This document shows positions 1-7,644 of a stretch of 64,000 bases of DNA, piece after piece (the stretch's first letter is position 1; every line of letters begins with the position of its first letter). Position numbers and translations under genes: made by a program. The stretch covers positions 12,936-76,935 of the forward strand of contig NZ_JAUTXR010000114.1 of assembly GCF_030658505.1 (NCBI RefSeq), read 5' to 3'. Under the pieces are notes generated by a model, which saw only the letters and a list, made by a program, of their open reading frames with translations, ran no database searches and was not told the DNA's origin. This DNA is from Stenotrophomonas raiganjensis (SeqCode) (GTDB taxonomy: Bacteria > Pseudomonadota > Gammaproteobacteria > Xanthomonadales > Xanthomonadaceae).

Positions 1-192
1 GTGACAACGCTTTTGCCGATCCGGGCCGCTCAACGGCCGGTGTCTGGCCGCCTGTCGTATACGACTTCCGTCTAGCACCCGACAAATGCTGCTGTGCGAT
101 AATGACGTGATCCCCGGCACAGGCCGAGGACGTCATTCACGTGCCTGACCAATGCGCTTGGGCAGGCGCCTTCCCATGAAGGAGCGCACACA
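1..192 (+). promoter_or_regulatory. 5' region of gltA, with ribosome binding site
   Basis: No gene is visible here on either strand. A GATAAT hexamer at 98-103 could be a -10 box, but no good -35 sits 16-18 nt upstream, so the promoter is only suggested. AAGGAG at 179-184 lies 8 nt before the GTG at 193 and decides that start. Confidence 0.35.
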
Positions 193-1470
193 GTGTCCGA
201 TCTTGATCAGGTCACGCTCAACGCCGGCGACAAGTCGGTCGTTCTGCCCGTCATCAAACCCACCCTTGGCAACGACTGCGTCGACATCGCGAAGCTGACC
301 AAGGAAACGGGGTTCTTCACCTACGATTCCGGCTTCACCGCGACGGCCAGCTGCAAGTCCGCCATCACCTACATCGACGGCGACAAGGGCGTGCTGCTGT
401 ACCGCGGCTACCCGATCGAACAGCTGTCGGAAAAGTCGAGCTACGTCGAAGTGGCCTACCTGCTGATCAACGGCGAGCGCCCGAGCGCCGAGCAGCTGAA
501 GGCCTTCACCGATGAGCTGACCGCCGAAGCCAACGTTGATGCGTCGATCAACACCCTGATCGGCAGCTTCGCCAAGGACGCCCACCCGATGGCCATCCTG
601 GCTGCTGCGATCGCGCAGCTGTCGGCCATCTACCACGACTCGCTGGACCTGTCCGACGCCGAACAGCGCCGCCAGGCCGCCGTGCGCCTGATCGCCAAGG
701 TGCCGACCCTGTCGGCGCTGATCTACCGCCACGGCAAGGGCCTGCCGGCCAACAAGCCGGACACCTCGCTGGACTACGTCAGCCGCTTCCTGAAGCAGAC
801 CTTCGAGTCGGCTGACGGCCAGTACGACCTGAACCCGGACGTGGTGAAGGCACTGGACCTGCTGTTCATCCTGCACGCCGACCACGAACAGAACGCCTCG
901 ACCTCGACCGTGCGCCTGGTCGGTTCGACCGGTGCCAACCCGTACGCGTCGGTCGCTGCGGGCGTCACCGCGCTGTGGGGTCCGGCCCACGGTGGTGCCA
1001 ACGAAGCCGTGCTGAAGATGCTGGAAGAAATCGGCAGCGCCGACAACGTCGAGTCCGCCGTGGTCAAGGCCAAGGACAAGACCTCCGGCTTCCGCCTGAT
1101 GGGCTTCGGCCACCGCGTCTACAAGAACTTCGACCCGCGCGCCAAGGTCATCGGCGAGATGACCAGCAAGGTGCTCAAGCAGCTGGGCGTGCAGGATCCG
1201 CTGCTGGACGTGGCCGTGAAGCTCGAACAGGCCGCGCTGCAGGACGAGTACTTCGTCGCCCGCAAGCTGTACCCGAACGTCGATTTCTACAGCGGCATCA
1301 TCTACAAGGCGCTGCAGATCCCGACCGAAATGTTCACCGTCATGTTCGCCCTGGGCCGCACCTCCGGCTGGGTCTCGCATTGGCTGGAACAGCAGGTTGA
1401 CCCGGAAATGAAGATCGGCCGCCCGCGCCAGGTCTACACCGGCAGCGACGTGCGCGACTACCAGGGCTGA
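193..1470 (+). CDS. gltA: citrate synthase (type II, hexameric form)
   Basis: Condenses oxaloacetate and acetyl-CoA to citrate at the entry of the TCA cycle in the cytosol. The 425-residue protein has the length of Gram-negative type II citrate synthases. The catalytic positions are recognisable: His228 in LHADHEQNAST, His266 in GPAHGGAN, His307 in FGHRVYKNFDPRA, and Asp364 in VDFYSG, matching H229/H264/H305/D362 of the E. coli enzyme. Translation starts at a GTG preceded by AAGGAG with 8 nt spacing. The gene stands alone and is closed by a strong terminator, so it is probably monocistronic. Identification is from motifs and length and is very secure. Confidence 0.97.
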   Translation: MSDLDQVTLNAGDKSVVLPVIKPTLGNDCVDIAKLTKETGFFTYDSGFTATASCKSAITYIDGDKGVLLYRGYPIEQLSEKSSYVEVAYLLINGERPSAEQLKAFTDELTAEANVDASINTLIGSFAKDAHPMAILAAAIAQLSAIYHDSLDLSDAEQRRQAAVRLIAKVPTLSALIYRHGKGLPANKPDTSLDYVSRFLKQTFESADGQYDLNPDVVKALDLLFILHADHEQNASTSTVRLVGSTGANPYASVAAGVTALWGPAHGGANEAVLKMLEEIGSADNVESAVVKAKDKTSGFRLMGFGHRVYKNFDPRAKVIGEMTSKVLKQLGVQDPLLDVAVKLEQAALQDEYFVARKLYPNVDFYSGIIYKALQIPTEMFTVMFALGRTSGWVSHWLEQQVDPEMKIGRPRQVYTGSDVRDYQG

Positions 1471-1493
1471 TCGCCTGCCGTAGGTTGTGCTGA

Positions 1494-1524
1494 AAACGCC
1501 CCGCATCCGCGGGGCGTTTCTTTT
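1494..1524 (+). terminator. rho-independent terminator of gltA
   Basis: An 11-bp perfect stem (AAACGCCCCGC / GCGGGGCGTTT) with loop ATCC is followed by TTTCTTTT. It sits 24 nt after the gltA stop codon. Confidence 0.9.
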
Positions 1525-1553
1525 GTGCCCTGATCGTGTTCGACGGAGGGTGG

Positions 1554-1574
1554 GTGCGGACCGTTGGTCCGCAC
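1554..1574. repeat. short palindrome GTGCGGACC-GTT-GGTCCGCAC
   Basis: A 9-bp perfect inverted repeat with a 3-nt loop. The same stem returns at 13803-13823 with loop ACC, so it is a dispersed repeat of the SMAG-like hairpin type, not a local accident. Confidence 0.7.
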
Positions 1575-1592
1575 GATTCCCGGATGGTCGCT

Positions 1593-1660
1593 GTAGAGCC
1601 GAGCCCATGCTCGGCTGGCGCCCGTCCACACCGCGCAGCCGAGCATGGCTCGGTTATACA
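1593..1660. repeat. SMAG-type repeat, head-to-head dimer
   Basis: GTAG at 1593 opens a hairpin GCCGAGC-CCAT-GCTCGGC. A second copy follows in inverted orientation, GCCGAGC-AT-GGCTCGG at about 1638-1653, ending in TATAC where CTAC is expected. The GTAG end and GCCGAGC/GCTCGGC stem match the SMAG repeats described for S. maltophilia. Together with the preceding terminator and palindrome this fills the gap between gltA and the next gene. Confidence 0.8.
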
Positions 1661-1790
1661 AGAGCCCGCTTCCGGGTCTGAACGCGCTCTGACAATGAAT
1701 GTCGCTTTCATATCTTTTCGGATCTATTGCATGGGGATCACATCGAAGGCGATAGAACCTGTGCGTACTCATCCCTGTATGGAGAACGCC

Positions 1791-2153
1791 ATGAACCGAC
1801 TGATCGCCATCGCTTTCATCGCCACGCCGCTGGCCCTGCTGAGCTCGCAGGCCGTCGCGCAGTACACCGGGCCGGGGGCAGGGGCCGCTGCCAGCACTGT
1901 CGCCGACGCACGCGCGCAACGTGATGACCACCCGGTGGTGCTGCGCGGCACCCTCATCGCCAAGATCGGTGACGAGCGCTACCAATTCCGTGATGCCAGC
2001 GGCCAGATCGACGTTGAGATCGATGACGAAGATCTGCCGCCGCAGGCCATCGGCGCCGACACCGTGGTCGAACTGCGTGGCAAGGTCGACACGCATCGCT
2101 TCAAGCCGACCGACATCGATATTGATCACGTCACCGTCGTGCCGGCAGGTTGA
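1791..2153 (+). CDS. periplasmic OB-fold (BOF, YgiW/YdeI family) protein
   Basis: A 120-residue exported protein. Residues 1-23 form a Sec signal peptide (hydrophobic core IAFIATPLALLSS, cleavage after AVAQ or just before). The rest resembles the bacterial OB-fold family typified by E. coli YgiW/YdeI: a DHPVVLRGTL strand, then FRDASGQIDVEIDD and a V-x-LRGKVD strand. YgiW-type proteins are small periplasmic stress proteins whose ligand is not settled. An upstream in-frame extension exists, but ATG 1791 follows GGAGAACGCC and gives a clean signal peptide. No operon partner: SMAG repeats flank it on both sides. Confidence 0.82.
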   Translation: MNRLIAIAFIATPLALLSSQAVAQYTGPGAGAAASTVADARAQRDDHPVVLRGTLIAKIGDERYQFRDASGQIDVEIDDEDLPPQAIGADTVVELRGKVDTHRFKPTDIDIDHVTVVPAG

Positions 2154-2163
2154 AGCGAACGGC

Positions 2164-2187
2164 AGCCGAGCATTGGCTCGGCTCTAC
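2164..2187. repeat. SMAG-type repeat, single copy
   Basis: GCCGAGC-ATT-GGCTCGGC followed by CTAC (the complement of GTAG), 10 nt after the stop of the OB-fold gene. Same family as 1593-1660. Confidence 0.8.
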
Positions 2188-2190
2188 AAA

Positions 2191-2219
2191 TTCAATGCAA
2201 TGAGGTTTGTTGCATTGAA
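2191..2219. promoter_or_regulatory. perfect spaced dyad upstream of the fimbrial operon
   Basis: TTCAATGCAA at 2191-2200 is the exact reverse complement of TTGCATTGAA at 2210-2219, with a 9-nt spacer, so the half-site centres are 19 bp apart (nearly two helical turns). A smaller TGAGGG/CCCTCA dyad follows at 2223-2245. Both lie in an AT-richer stretch before the major fimbrial subunit, as expected for an operator. A weak promoter (TTGAGC 2251-2256, TAGCAT 2275-2280) is nearby. The binding protein is unknown. Confidence 0.5.
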
Positions 2220-2371
2220 CCGATGAGGGAAATTGCATAACCCTCAAACATTGAGCGAATTCAAGAATCTTCCTTAGCATTCAACGTTTTAGGAATGCTT
2301 GAATGGCCGGAAGGACAAGGGATTTCTAACATTCTCTCCGTCGCCCGCAGCCACCTCTGCAGGCGGCGCCT

Positions 2372-2395
2372 CCCTCCCTACTCCTTAGGGGAGGG
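2372..2395 (+). promoter_or_regulatory. GC-rich hairpin in the leader of the fimbrial operon
   Basis: CCCTCCCTA pairs with TAGGGGAGGG around loop CTCCT, one G bulged. It ends 37 nt before the ATG of the major subunit. It could be an mRNA-stabilising or attenuating leader structure. There is no U-run directly after it, so it is not a standard terminator. Confidence 0.4.
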
Positions 2396-2432
2396 GGGCT
2401 TTCATATTCCCCCTGTCCGAGAGAGACAACCC

Positions 2433-2942
2433 ATGCACGCCATTATCAAGAAGGCCGCGCTCGCTGCAGCGCTGGCCACGGCTTCGCTGTCCGCGCACGC
2501 CGTGGAAACCAAGATCTCCGTCTACGCCGACGTCGACCCGACCCTGGCCCTGCTGCGTGATGACGGCAGCGCACTGCCGGACGCCGTCACCCTGACCCAC
2601 GATCCGCTACGCGGCCTGGTGCCGAGCACCCAGCATGTGCGCATCCACTCCAATGATGAAAGCGCCGATATCGAGGCCAAGATTGGTAGCGCCTTCGTGC
2701 TCGCCAATGGTGATGGCAAGGTTACTGTGCCGATGACGGTCAGCCTCAACAACCGCGCGCTGGCAGTGACTCCGGTCGAGTTCAAGGCCGCCGATCTGTT
2801 CACCGGCGCCGGCTCCACCCCCGGTGCTTCGATCTCGATGCCGCTGACGATTGCCCAGACCACCCCGGCGCCGATCACCACCAAGGGTGCCTACACCGGC
2901 ATCGTCAACATCGTGCTGAACCAGAAGGCCACCACGCCGTAA
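2433..2942 (+). CDS. CS1/Cbl-type fimbrial major subunit
   Basis: A 169-residue exported pilin of the CS1 (alpha, class 5) chaperone-usher family, related to CblA of Burkholderia and CooA/CfaB of enterotoxigenic E. coli. The signal peptide is residues 1-23 (ending SAHA). The mature N-terminus (VETKISVYADVDPTLALL) carries the alternating hydrophobic donor strand typical of these subunits, and the C-terminal YTGIVNIVLNQ strand is also typical. It is polymerised on the cell surface through the usher encoded next. ATG 2433 follows GAGAGA and directly precedes the signal peptide; an upstream in-frame extension has no such features. First gene of the operon, 51 nt before the usher. Confidence 0.88.
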   Translation: MHAIIKKAALAAALATASLSAHAVETKISVYADVDPTLALLRDDGSALPDAVTLTHDPLRGLVPSTQHVRIHSNDESADIEAKIGSAFVLANGDGKVTVPMTVSLNNRALAVTPVEFKAADLFTGAGSTPGASISMPLTIAQTTPAPITTKGAYTGIVNIVLNQKATTP

Positions 2943-2993
2943 TCCCCGCGCCGGCCCGCACGCCGGGCCGGCCGCTTCTCCAGCGGTACTCCC

Positions 2994-5726
2994 ATGACCC
3001 CACATGCCCCCGCCGTTACCCGGTTGGCGGTCGCGCTCGCCCTGGCGCTGGCAACGCCGCTGGTGGCGGCGCGCGGCGTCCCGCCCGGTTTCGAGGATCT
3101 GGTTGAAGGCCAGACCGAACAACTCGACATCCAGCTGTTCGGCCGCTCGGCCGGGCTGTCGCCGGTACGCGTGACCCTGGAACACGTGCAGCTGGAAGCG
3201 CCCGAGCAGGTGCTGCAGTCGCTCGATCTGTCAGCCGAGGCGCAGGCCGTGCTGCTGCCTGCGTTGTCGCAACCGATGCCGCGCAACAGCCACCTGGCCT
3301 GCCGCTTCGGTGGCGCGACTGCCGGTTGCGGCTATCTCGACCCACCGGAGGACCCCGCTGCCGTGCGCGCGCTGTACGACGAAGGCGAGGGCGCGGTGCG
3401 CCTGTTCGTTGCCCGCCAGTGGATTCCCGGCGAGCCAGCCGCAGAACGTTTCCACACCGTCAGCGCCAATGCCGAGAACGCCTTCCTGCACCAGCAGGTG
3501 ATCAATGTCAGTGGCGGCCGCGACTACCAGGTGCTGTCCGCGCGTGGCACCGGCGTGCTGGGCCTGTTCGATCGCGGGCACGCCTTTGCCGAATGGAACT
3601 TCAATCAGCAGCGCTACCGCAGCCGCAGCAGCGACAGCGCGTTCCAGTTCGACAACGTCTATTACCGCCATGACCTGGGGCAGGCGCACTACCTGCAGGC
3701 CGGGCGCATGGACCGCCGCAACCTGTCCAGTCCGCAGGGCGGCACCTTCAGTTTCAGCATGCTGCCGCTGGACCGCTTCCAGGGCGTGCGCGTGGGCACC
3801 ACTCAGGCCTATGTGGATGCCGATGCCGCCGTGCAGGCCACGCCGTTGACCGTGCTGCTGGCCCGCGACGCGCGCGTGGATGCCTACGACGGCACGCGCC
3901 TGCTGCAGACCTCTTACCTGCAGGCCGGCATCAACCAGATCGATACCCGCACCTTCCCGTTCGGCAACTACACCGTCACCCTGCGCATCTACGAAGACGG
4001 CGTGCTGGTGCGTACCGAAGACGCGCCGTTCGACAAGGGCGGCGACTGGACCAACAGCCAGTGGCAATGGTTCGTGCAGGGTGGCAGGCGCAACGAGCGC
4101 CGTAGTGATCGCTTTGATGGCGAACGCGTGGCGGTGGCCGGCATGCGCGTGCCGCTGGGCCGCGACGTGGCGATGGTGGCCGGCGCCGCCGACCTGGGCG
4201 GTTTCCGCTATGGCGAGCTGCGCGTAGACCTGCGCCGCCTGTACGCCACCCAGGAACTGCGCGCCAGCTTCGGCGGCATGCGCGGCAACGATGGCAGCAC
4301 CGGCCAGCAGCACCAGCTGTCGTACCGCCGCACCGCGTCCTGGAACATCTACCAGCAGCGCATGCGCGGCAAGGCCTGCCAGTTCGAGGCCGACGCCCGC
4401 GACCAGTTGGGCTGCACCAATTCGCTCAGCGCCTCGATGGCGCTGCCGCTGGCCGGTGGCAGCGCCTATGTGGGCTACACGCGTCGGCAGACCTGGCGCG
4501 CCGGGCGCATCCTGCCGGGTGCGGAAGACGATCCGCTGGCCGGGCTGGACCCGCTGCTGCCGCCGCCGTCGCCGTGGCAACCGCGCCGCGAGCCGCAGCT
4601 CAGCCGCACCTGGCAGGCCAGCTTCAGCCGCAGCCATCGCTGGCAAGATTTCAGCGTCTCCACCCGCATGGGTGTGTGGCAGCAGCGTGCCAGCGACAGC
4701 CTGCGTGGCAGTGACCAACGCGACCGCGGCATCTACTTCAACCTGAGTCTGACCCGCTTGCTGCGCGGTACCGCCGGCAGCGGCCAGCGCCGCTACAGCG
4801 TGGACGTGCGCCAGCCGCAGCACCAGCGCCCGGACATCAACTACAGCGTCGGCCACAGCTTGCGCCAGGAGGTGGACGCGCAGTACCGCGAGCTGTCGGC
4901 CGAACTGCGCGCCAACAACAGCGACCGTTACAGCGCCACGCTCAGCGGCCAGCTGCAGAACAGCCTCGGCCAGAGTGGCGCCACGCTGGCGCACTACCAG
5001 CAGCGCGGCCGCAGCGAGACCGCCTACAGCGGCATGCACAGCTCTGGCTTTGCACTGGGCAAGCGCGGCTTCTACTGGAGCGGCAGCAACGGCGCCGACG
5101 CCGGCCTGGCCGTGCAGGTGGCCGACACCGACGACGTCGACCTGCGTGGCGTGGCGGCCGAACTGCAGGTGGGCGGCCTGCGCAGGCAACGCCTGCAGAT
5201 CGGCGAGCGCCGCCTGCTGCCGCTGTCGTCGTACCAGGCGCACCGCGCCGAAGTACAGGACGCCAGCACGCTGGACAGCATTGCCGCCATCCGCGTGACC
5301 GGCGTGGGTGGCGCGCGGCCGATGTTCCTCAGCCCCGGGCGGCTGATGCGCATGCCGGTGCCGATCGAGGTGACCTACACCTTCATCGGCAATGCCAAGG
5401 ATCTTGCCGGAGCGCCGCTGGGTGGCGCCCGCATCCTCAACGCGCCGGTACCCGGCACCAGCGCCAACGGCGGCTTCGTTGCCGACTTCCCGCGTCGCGA
5501 AACAACGCTGTACCTGCTGCAGGACGACCGCCTGCTGCACTGCCCGCTGCAGGTGCGCGAGCGCCGCCAGGTGGTGCTGCTGGTCGGCGCCGTGCACTGC
5601 GAGCCGCTGGCAGTGGCCCAGCTGCCGGCAGAGATCCGCCAGCAGGCCCGCGTGACCCGCCTGCTGCAGGAACGCGCCTTGATTGCCGCCACGCCCCAGA
5701 CCGCTGCTGCAGGAGGAACGCCATGA
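2994..5726 (+). CDS. CS1/Cbl-type fimbrial outer-membrane usher
   Basis: A 910-residue outer-membrane usher of the CooC/CblC/TcfC type. It receives chaperone-bound subunits and threads the growing pilus across the outer membrane. Residues 1-27 are a signal peptide ending LVAARG. The centre is a long arginine/aromatic-rich beta-barrel-like stretch. Residues about 260-350 contain the plug-like segment (YDGTRLLQTSYLQAGINQIDTRTFPFGNYTV), and the C-terminal 120 residues have the usher carboxy-terminal beta domains. Length is normal for alpha-type ushers. Its stop overlaps the ATG of the tip adhesin (ATGA at 5723-5726), so the two are translationally coupled. Confidence 0.9.
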   Translation: MTPHAPAVTRLAVALALALATPLVAARGVPPGFEDLVEGQTEQLDIQLFGRSAGLSPVRVTLEHVQLEAPEQVLQSLDLSAEAQAVLLPALSQPMPRNSHLACRFGGATAGCGYLDPPEDPAAVRALYDEGEGAVRLFVARQWIPGEPAAERFHTVSANAENAFLHQQVINVSGGRDYQVLSARGTGVLGLFDRGHAFAEWNFNQQRYRSRSSDSAFQFDNVYYRHDLGQAHYLQAGRMDRRNLSSPQGGTFSFSMLPLDRFQGVRVGTTQAYVDADAAVQATPLTVLLARDARVDAYDGTRLLQTSYLQAGINQIDTRTFPFGNYTVTLRIYEDGVLVRTEDAPFDKGGDWTNSQWQWFVQGGRRNERRSDRFDGERVAVAGMRVPLGRDVAMVAGAADLGGFRYGELRVDLRRLYATQELRASFGGMRGNDGSTGQQHQLSYRRTASWNIYQQRMRGKACQFEADARDQLGCTNSLSASMALPLAGGSAYVGYTRRQTWRAGRILPGAEDDPLAGLDPLLPPPSPWQPRREPQLSRTWQASFSRSHRWQDFSVSTRMGVWQQRASDSLRGSDQRDRGIYFNLSLTRLLRGTAGSGQRRYSVDVRQPQHQRPDINYSVGHSLRQEVDAQYRELSAELRANNSDRYSATLSGQLQNSLGQSGATLAHYQQRGRSETAYSGMHSSGFALGKRGFYWSGSNGADAGLAVQVADTDDVDLRGVAAELQVGGLRRQRLQIGERRLLPLSSYQAHRAEVQDASTLDSIAAIRVTGVGGARPMFLSPGRLMRMPVPIEVTYTFIGNAKDLAGAPLGGARILNAPVPGTSANGGFVADFPRRETTLYLLQDDRLLHCPLQVRERRQVVLLVGAVHCEPLAVAQLPAEIRQQARVTRLLQERALIAATPQTAAAGGTP

Positions 5727-6856
5727 ACCGGCGTGTGTTGTTGGTGTTGATGCTGGTGTGTGCGCTGGTGGTGCTGGCGCCGAGGGCGTGGGCGCAGTGG
5801 CCGCCGGAGACGCATCCGACGGACCAGAGCCGGGACATCGTGATGAGCTGGGATCGCTCGGCGGTGCCGGGTGATGTGGAGCTGTGGGCGCCGCGGACGG
5901 TGCTGGGGTTCAGTCACGACCTGGCGTTCAAGTATGGGCAGATCCATGTGGTTTGTGGGTCTGCTTCTGATAGTGAGTTTGGGAAATGTGCCGTAGATGG
6001 TGAGCCGGGACAGTCGCTTGGCATAAGTAACGTTGCCCTGCTGTTCGTAGAACAGAGAAGCGGCCTGCGTACTGAGCTTCGAGCGGAGGGGTATCTGCAG
6101 AGGATCATGTCGGACTGGATCTGCGCCAGTGACTACTGGGACACGGCTAGAAGACATCTGAATGCGTCCTTCTGGTTCGAGTGCGGCTCGGGTAAGCCAG
6201 CGGGTACCGGGGCGAACCTTGAGGTTCCAGCTGCAGAACTCTCCAGACTCGTCGCAGGCCACTGGAAGGCCACAATGCGCCTGAACATCAAGGCCGATCC
6301 CGCCGCAGCACCGGTCGCCACGGCCACCTTCAACTTCGACTTCACCGTCACCGACTACGACGCGATCTCGATCTACTTTCCCGGCTTCGATGGCATTTCG
6401 CCGCTGGTCAACATGGACCTGCGCTACGACCCCATCCGCAAGGTGGTCGGCGGTTACAAGGATGTGGACATGTGCCTGTACGACGGCGTGGGCTCGCAGA
6501 GCGAGTTCCTCGGCGTCACCGTGCGCGACAGCGGCCCACGACCCCCACCAGGGCGTGACTACGCGGTCTGGCACGGGGACGGTGGCAGCGATGACACCCA
6601 GCGCCTGGACTATCAGGTCAGCCTGAACTACGGCGGCAACCGCCTGGCGATGAAGAACGGCGAGGAACAACTGCTGCGCGGCATCGACGGCGCGCAGTTG
6701 CGGCTGGTGATGCTGCCGGGCATCAGTCAGCCCGTGTACTGCGTGCCCACGCCGTTGACGCTGGAAACCCCGCCTACGCCCATCGCCAGCAAGCGTCCCG
6801 GCCTCTACGACGGCGAGTTGACGGTAGAGCTGCGCGTGCCGACCGCCAAACCCTGA
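5723..6856 (+). CDS. CfaE/CblD-type fimbrial tip adhesin
   Basis: A 377-residue exported minor subunit of the CooD/CfaE/CblD family, which initiates assembly and sits at the fimbrial tip, where the N-terminal domain binds receptors and the C-terminal domain is pilin-like. Residues 1-25 are a signal peptide (LVCALVVLAPRAWA). Family signatures include QSRDIVMSWD near the start, WKATMRLNIKADPA at the interdomain boundary and DMCLYDG in the pilin domain. Start overlaps the usher by 4 nt. Base composition is uneven: about 5930-6240, encoding residues about 70-172 of the receptor-binding half, is clearly less GC-rich than both flanks, suggesting local replacement by recombination. The receptor is not predictable. 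Confidence 0.87.
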   Translation: MNRRVLLVLMLVCALVVLAPRAWAQWPPETHPTDQSRDIVMSWDRSAVPGDVELWAPRTVLGFSHDLAFKYGQIHVVCGSASDSEFGKCAVDGEPGQSLGISNVALLFVEQRSGLRTELRAEGYLQRIMSDWICASDYWDTARRHLNASFWFECGSGKPAGTGANLEVPAAELSRLVAGHWKATMRLNIKADPAAAPVATATFNFDFTVTDYDAISIYFPGFDGISPLVNMDLRYDPIRKVVGGYKDVDMCLYDGVGSQSEFLGVTVRDSGPRPPPGRDYAVWHGDGGSDDTQRLDYQVSLNYGGNRLAMKNGEEQLLRGIDGAQLRLVMLPGISQPVYCVPTPLTLETPPTPIASKRPGLYDGELTVELRVPTAKP

Positions 6857-6873
6857 TCCCACGGAGCCTGATC

Positions 6874-7581
6874 ATGAAGAAGCTGCTGTTCTGTCTGTTG
6901 CCGTTAAGCGCGCTGCTGGCCCCACCGGCACATGCCAACCTCTCCATCCATCCGATGCGCGCGGCCGTCGATGGCAAGCGCGGTACGCAGATTCGCGTCT
7001 ACTCGCACTCCACCCAGCCGCAGTACGTGCAGGCGCGCCTGCTGCGCATCTCGAATCCCGCGCAGGTTGGCGAGGAAGAGGTGGAAATGGAGGCGGCCGA
7101 TGCCGCGGTCGCCATCACGCCTGGAAAGTTCGCACTCAGTGGCGGAGGCAATCGCCTGATCCGGGTCATTCCGCTGCGTACTGTCGAGAAGGAAGCGGCG
7201 TACCGAGTCTATTTCGAGGGGGTAAGGGGCCCGGATGGAACCCTTCTCGAAGGCGACGAGCAGGCTGCCCAAGCCAACGTCGGCGTCAGTCTGGTATGGG
7301 GCGCGTTGGTGAACGTGTTGCCCACCAACGGCAGCGTGGATCTGCAACTGCAGGGCGACACCCTGCGCAACGTGGGGACCTTGCGGGTCGGCATCACCGG
7401 ACTGGCCGAGTGCAGCGCAAGCGGTGCCTGCACGACCCACGACTTCGCCAAAAGCCTGTACCCGGACGCGGAGCTGAAGCTGCCGTTCCAGCCTCAACCG
7501 GGCAATACCGTGCAGCTGCACTACCGCCTGTCCAAGGACGGCTACCGCGAGCACACAACAACTCTGGCGCCGAGCGCCTGA
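6874..7581 (+). CDS. CS1/Cbl-type periplasmic fimbrial chaperone
   Basis: A 235-residue periplasmic chaperone of the CblB/CooB/CfaA family. It caps the groove of fimbrial subunits by donor-strand complementation and delivers them to the usher. Signal peptide residues 1-22 (LLPLSALLAPPAHA). N-terminal domain strand NLSIHPMRAAVDGKRGTQIRVYS, then KFALSGGGNRLIRVIPLR, where the conserved basic residue and alternating hydrophobic G1-like strand are seen. Length is normal. It starts 17 nt after the adhesin stop and is last of the four fimbrial genes; in the Burkholderia cbl operon, from memory, the chaperone comes first, so the order here is rearranged. Confidence 0.88.
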   Translation: MKKLLFCLLPLSALLAPPAHANLSIHPMRAAVDGKRGTQIRVYSHSTQPQYVQARLLRISNPAQVGEEEVEMEAADAAVAITPGKFALSGGGNRLIRVIPLRTVEKEAAYRVYFEGVRGPDGTLLEGDEQAAQANVGVSLVWGALVNVLPTNGSVDLQLQGDTLRNVGTLRVGITGLAECSASGACTTHDFAKSLYPDAELKLPFQPQPGNTVQLHYRLSKDGYREHTTTLAPSA

Positions 7582-7644
7582 CCATTCCTGGCCCTGCGCT
7601 GTTCGCGGGGCCTCATTTTCGATGTCCTGTTAAGGAGACAGAGC

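Noticed and set aside
3231..5597. Long open frame on the minus strand opposite the usher gene
   Set aside because: Third-position GC bias of the real plus-strand gene keeps the antisense frame open; its product is His/Gln/Ala-rich low-complexity text with no motif. The same holds for long antisense frames at 133-1629, 14774-16585, 26262-28004, 29153-31264, 31240-33480 and 56673-58199.
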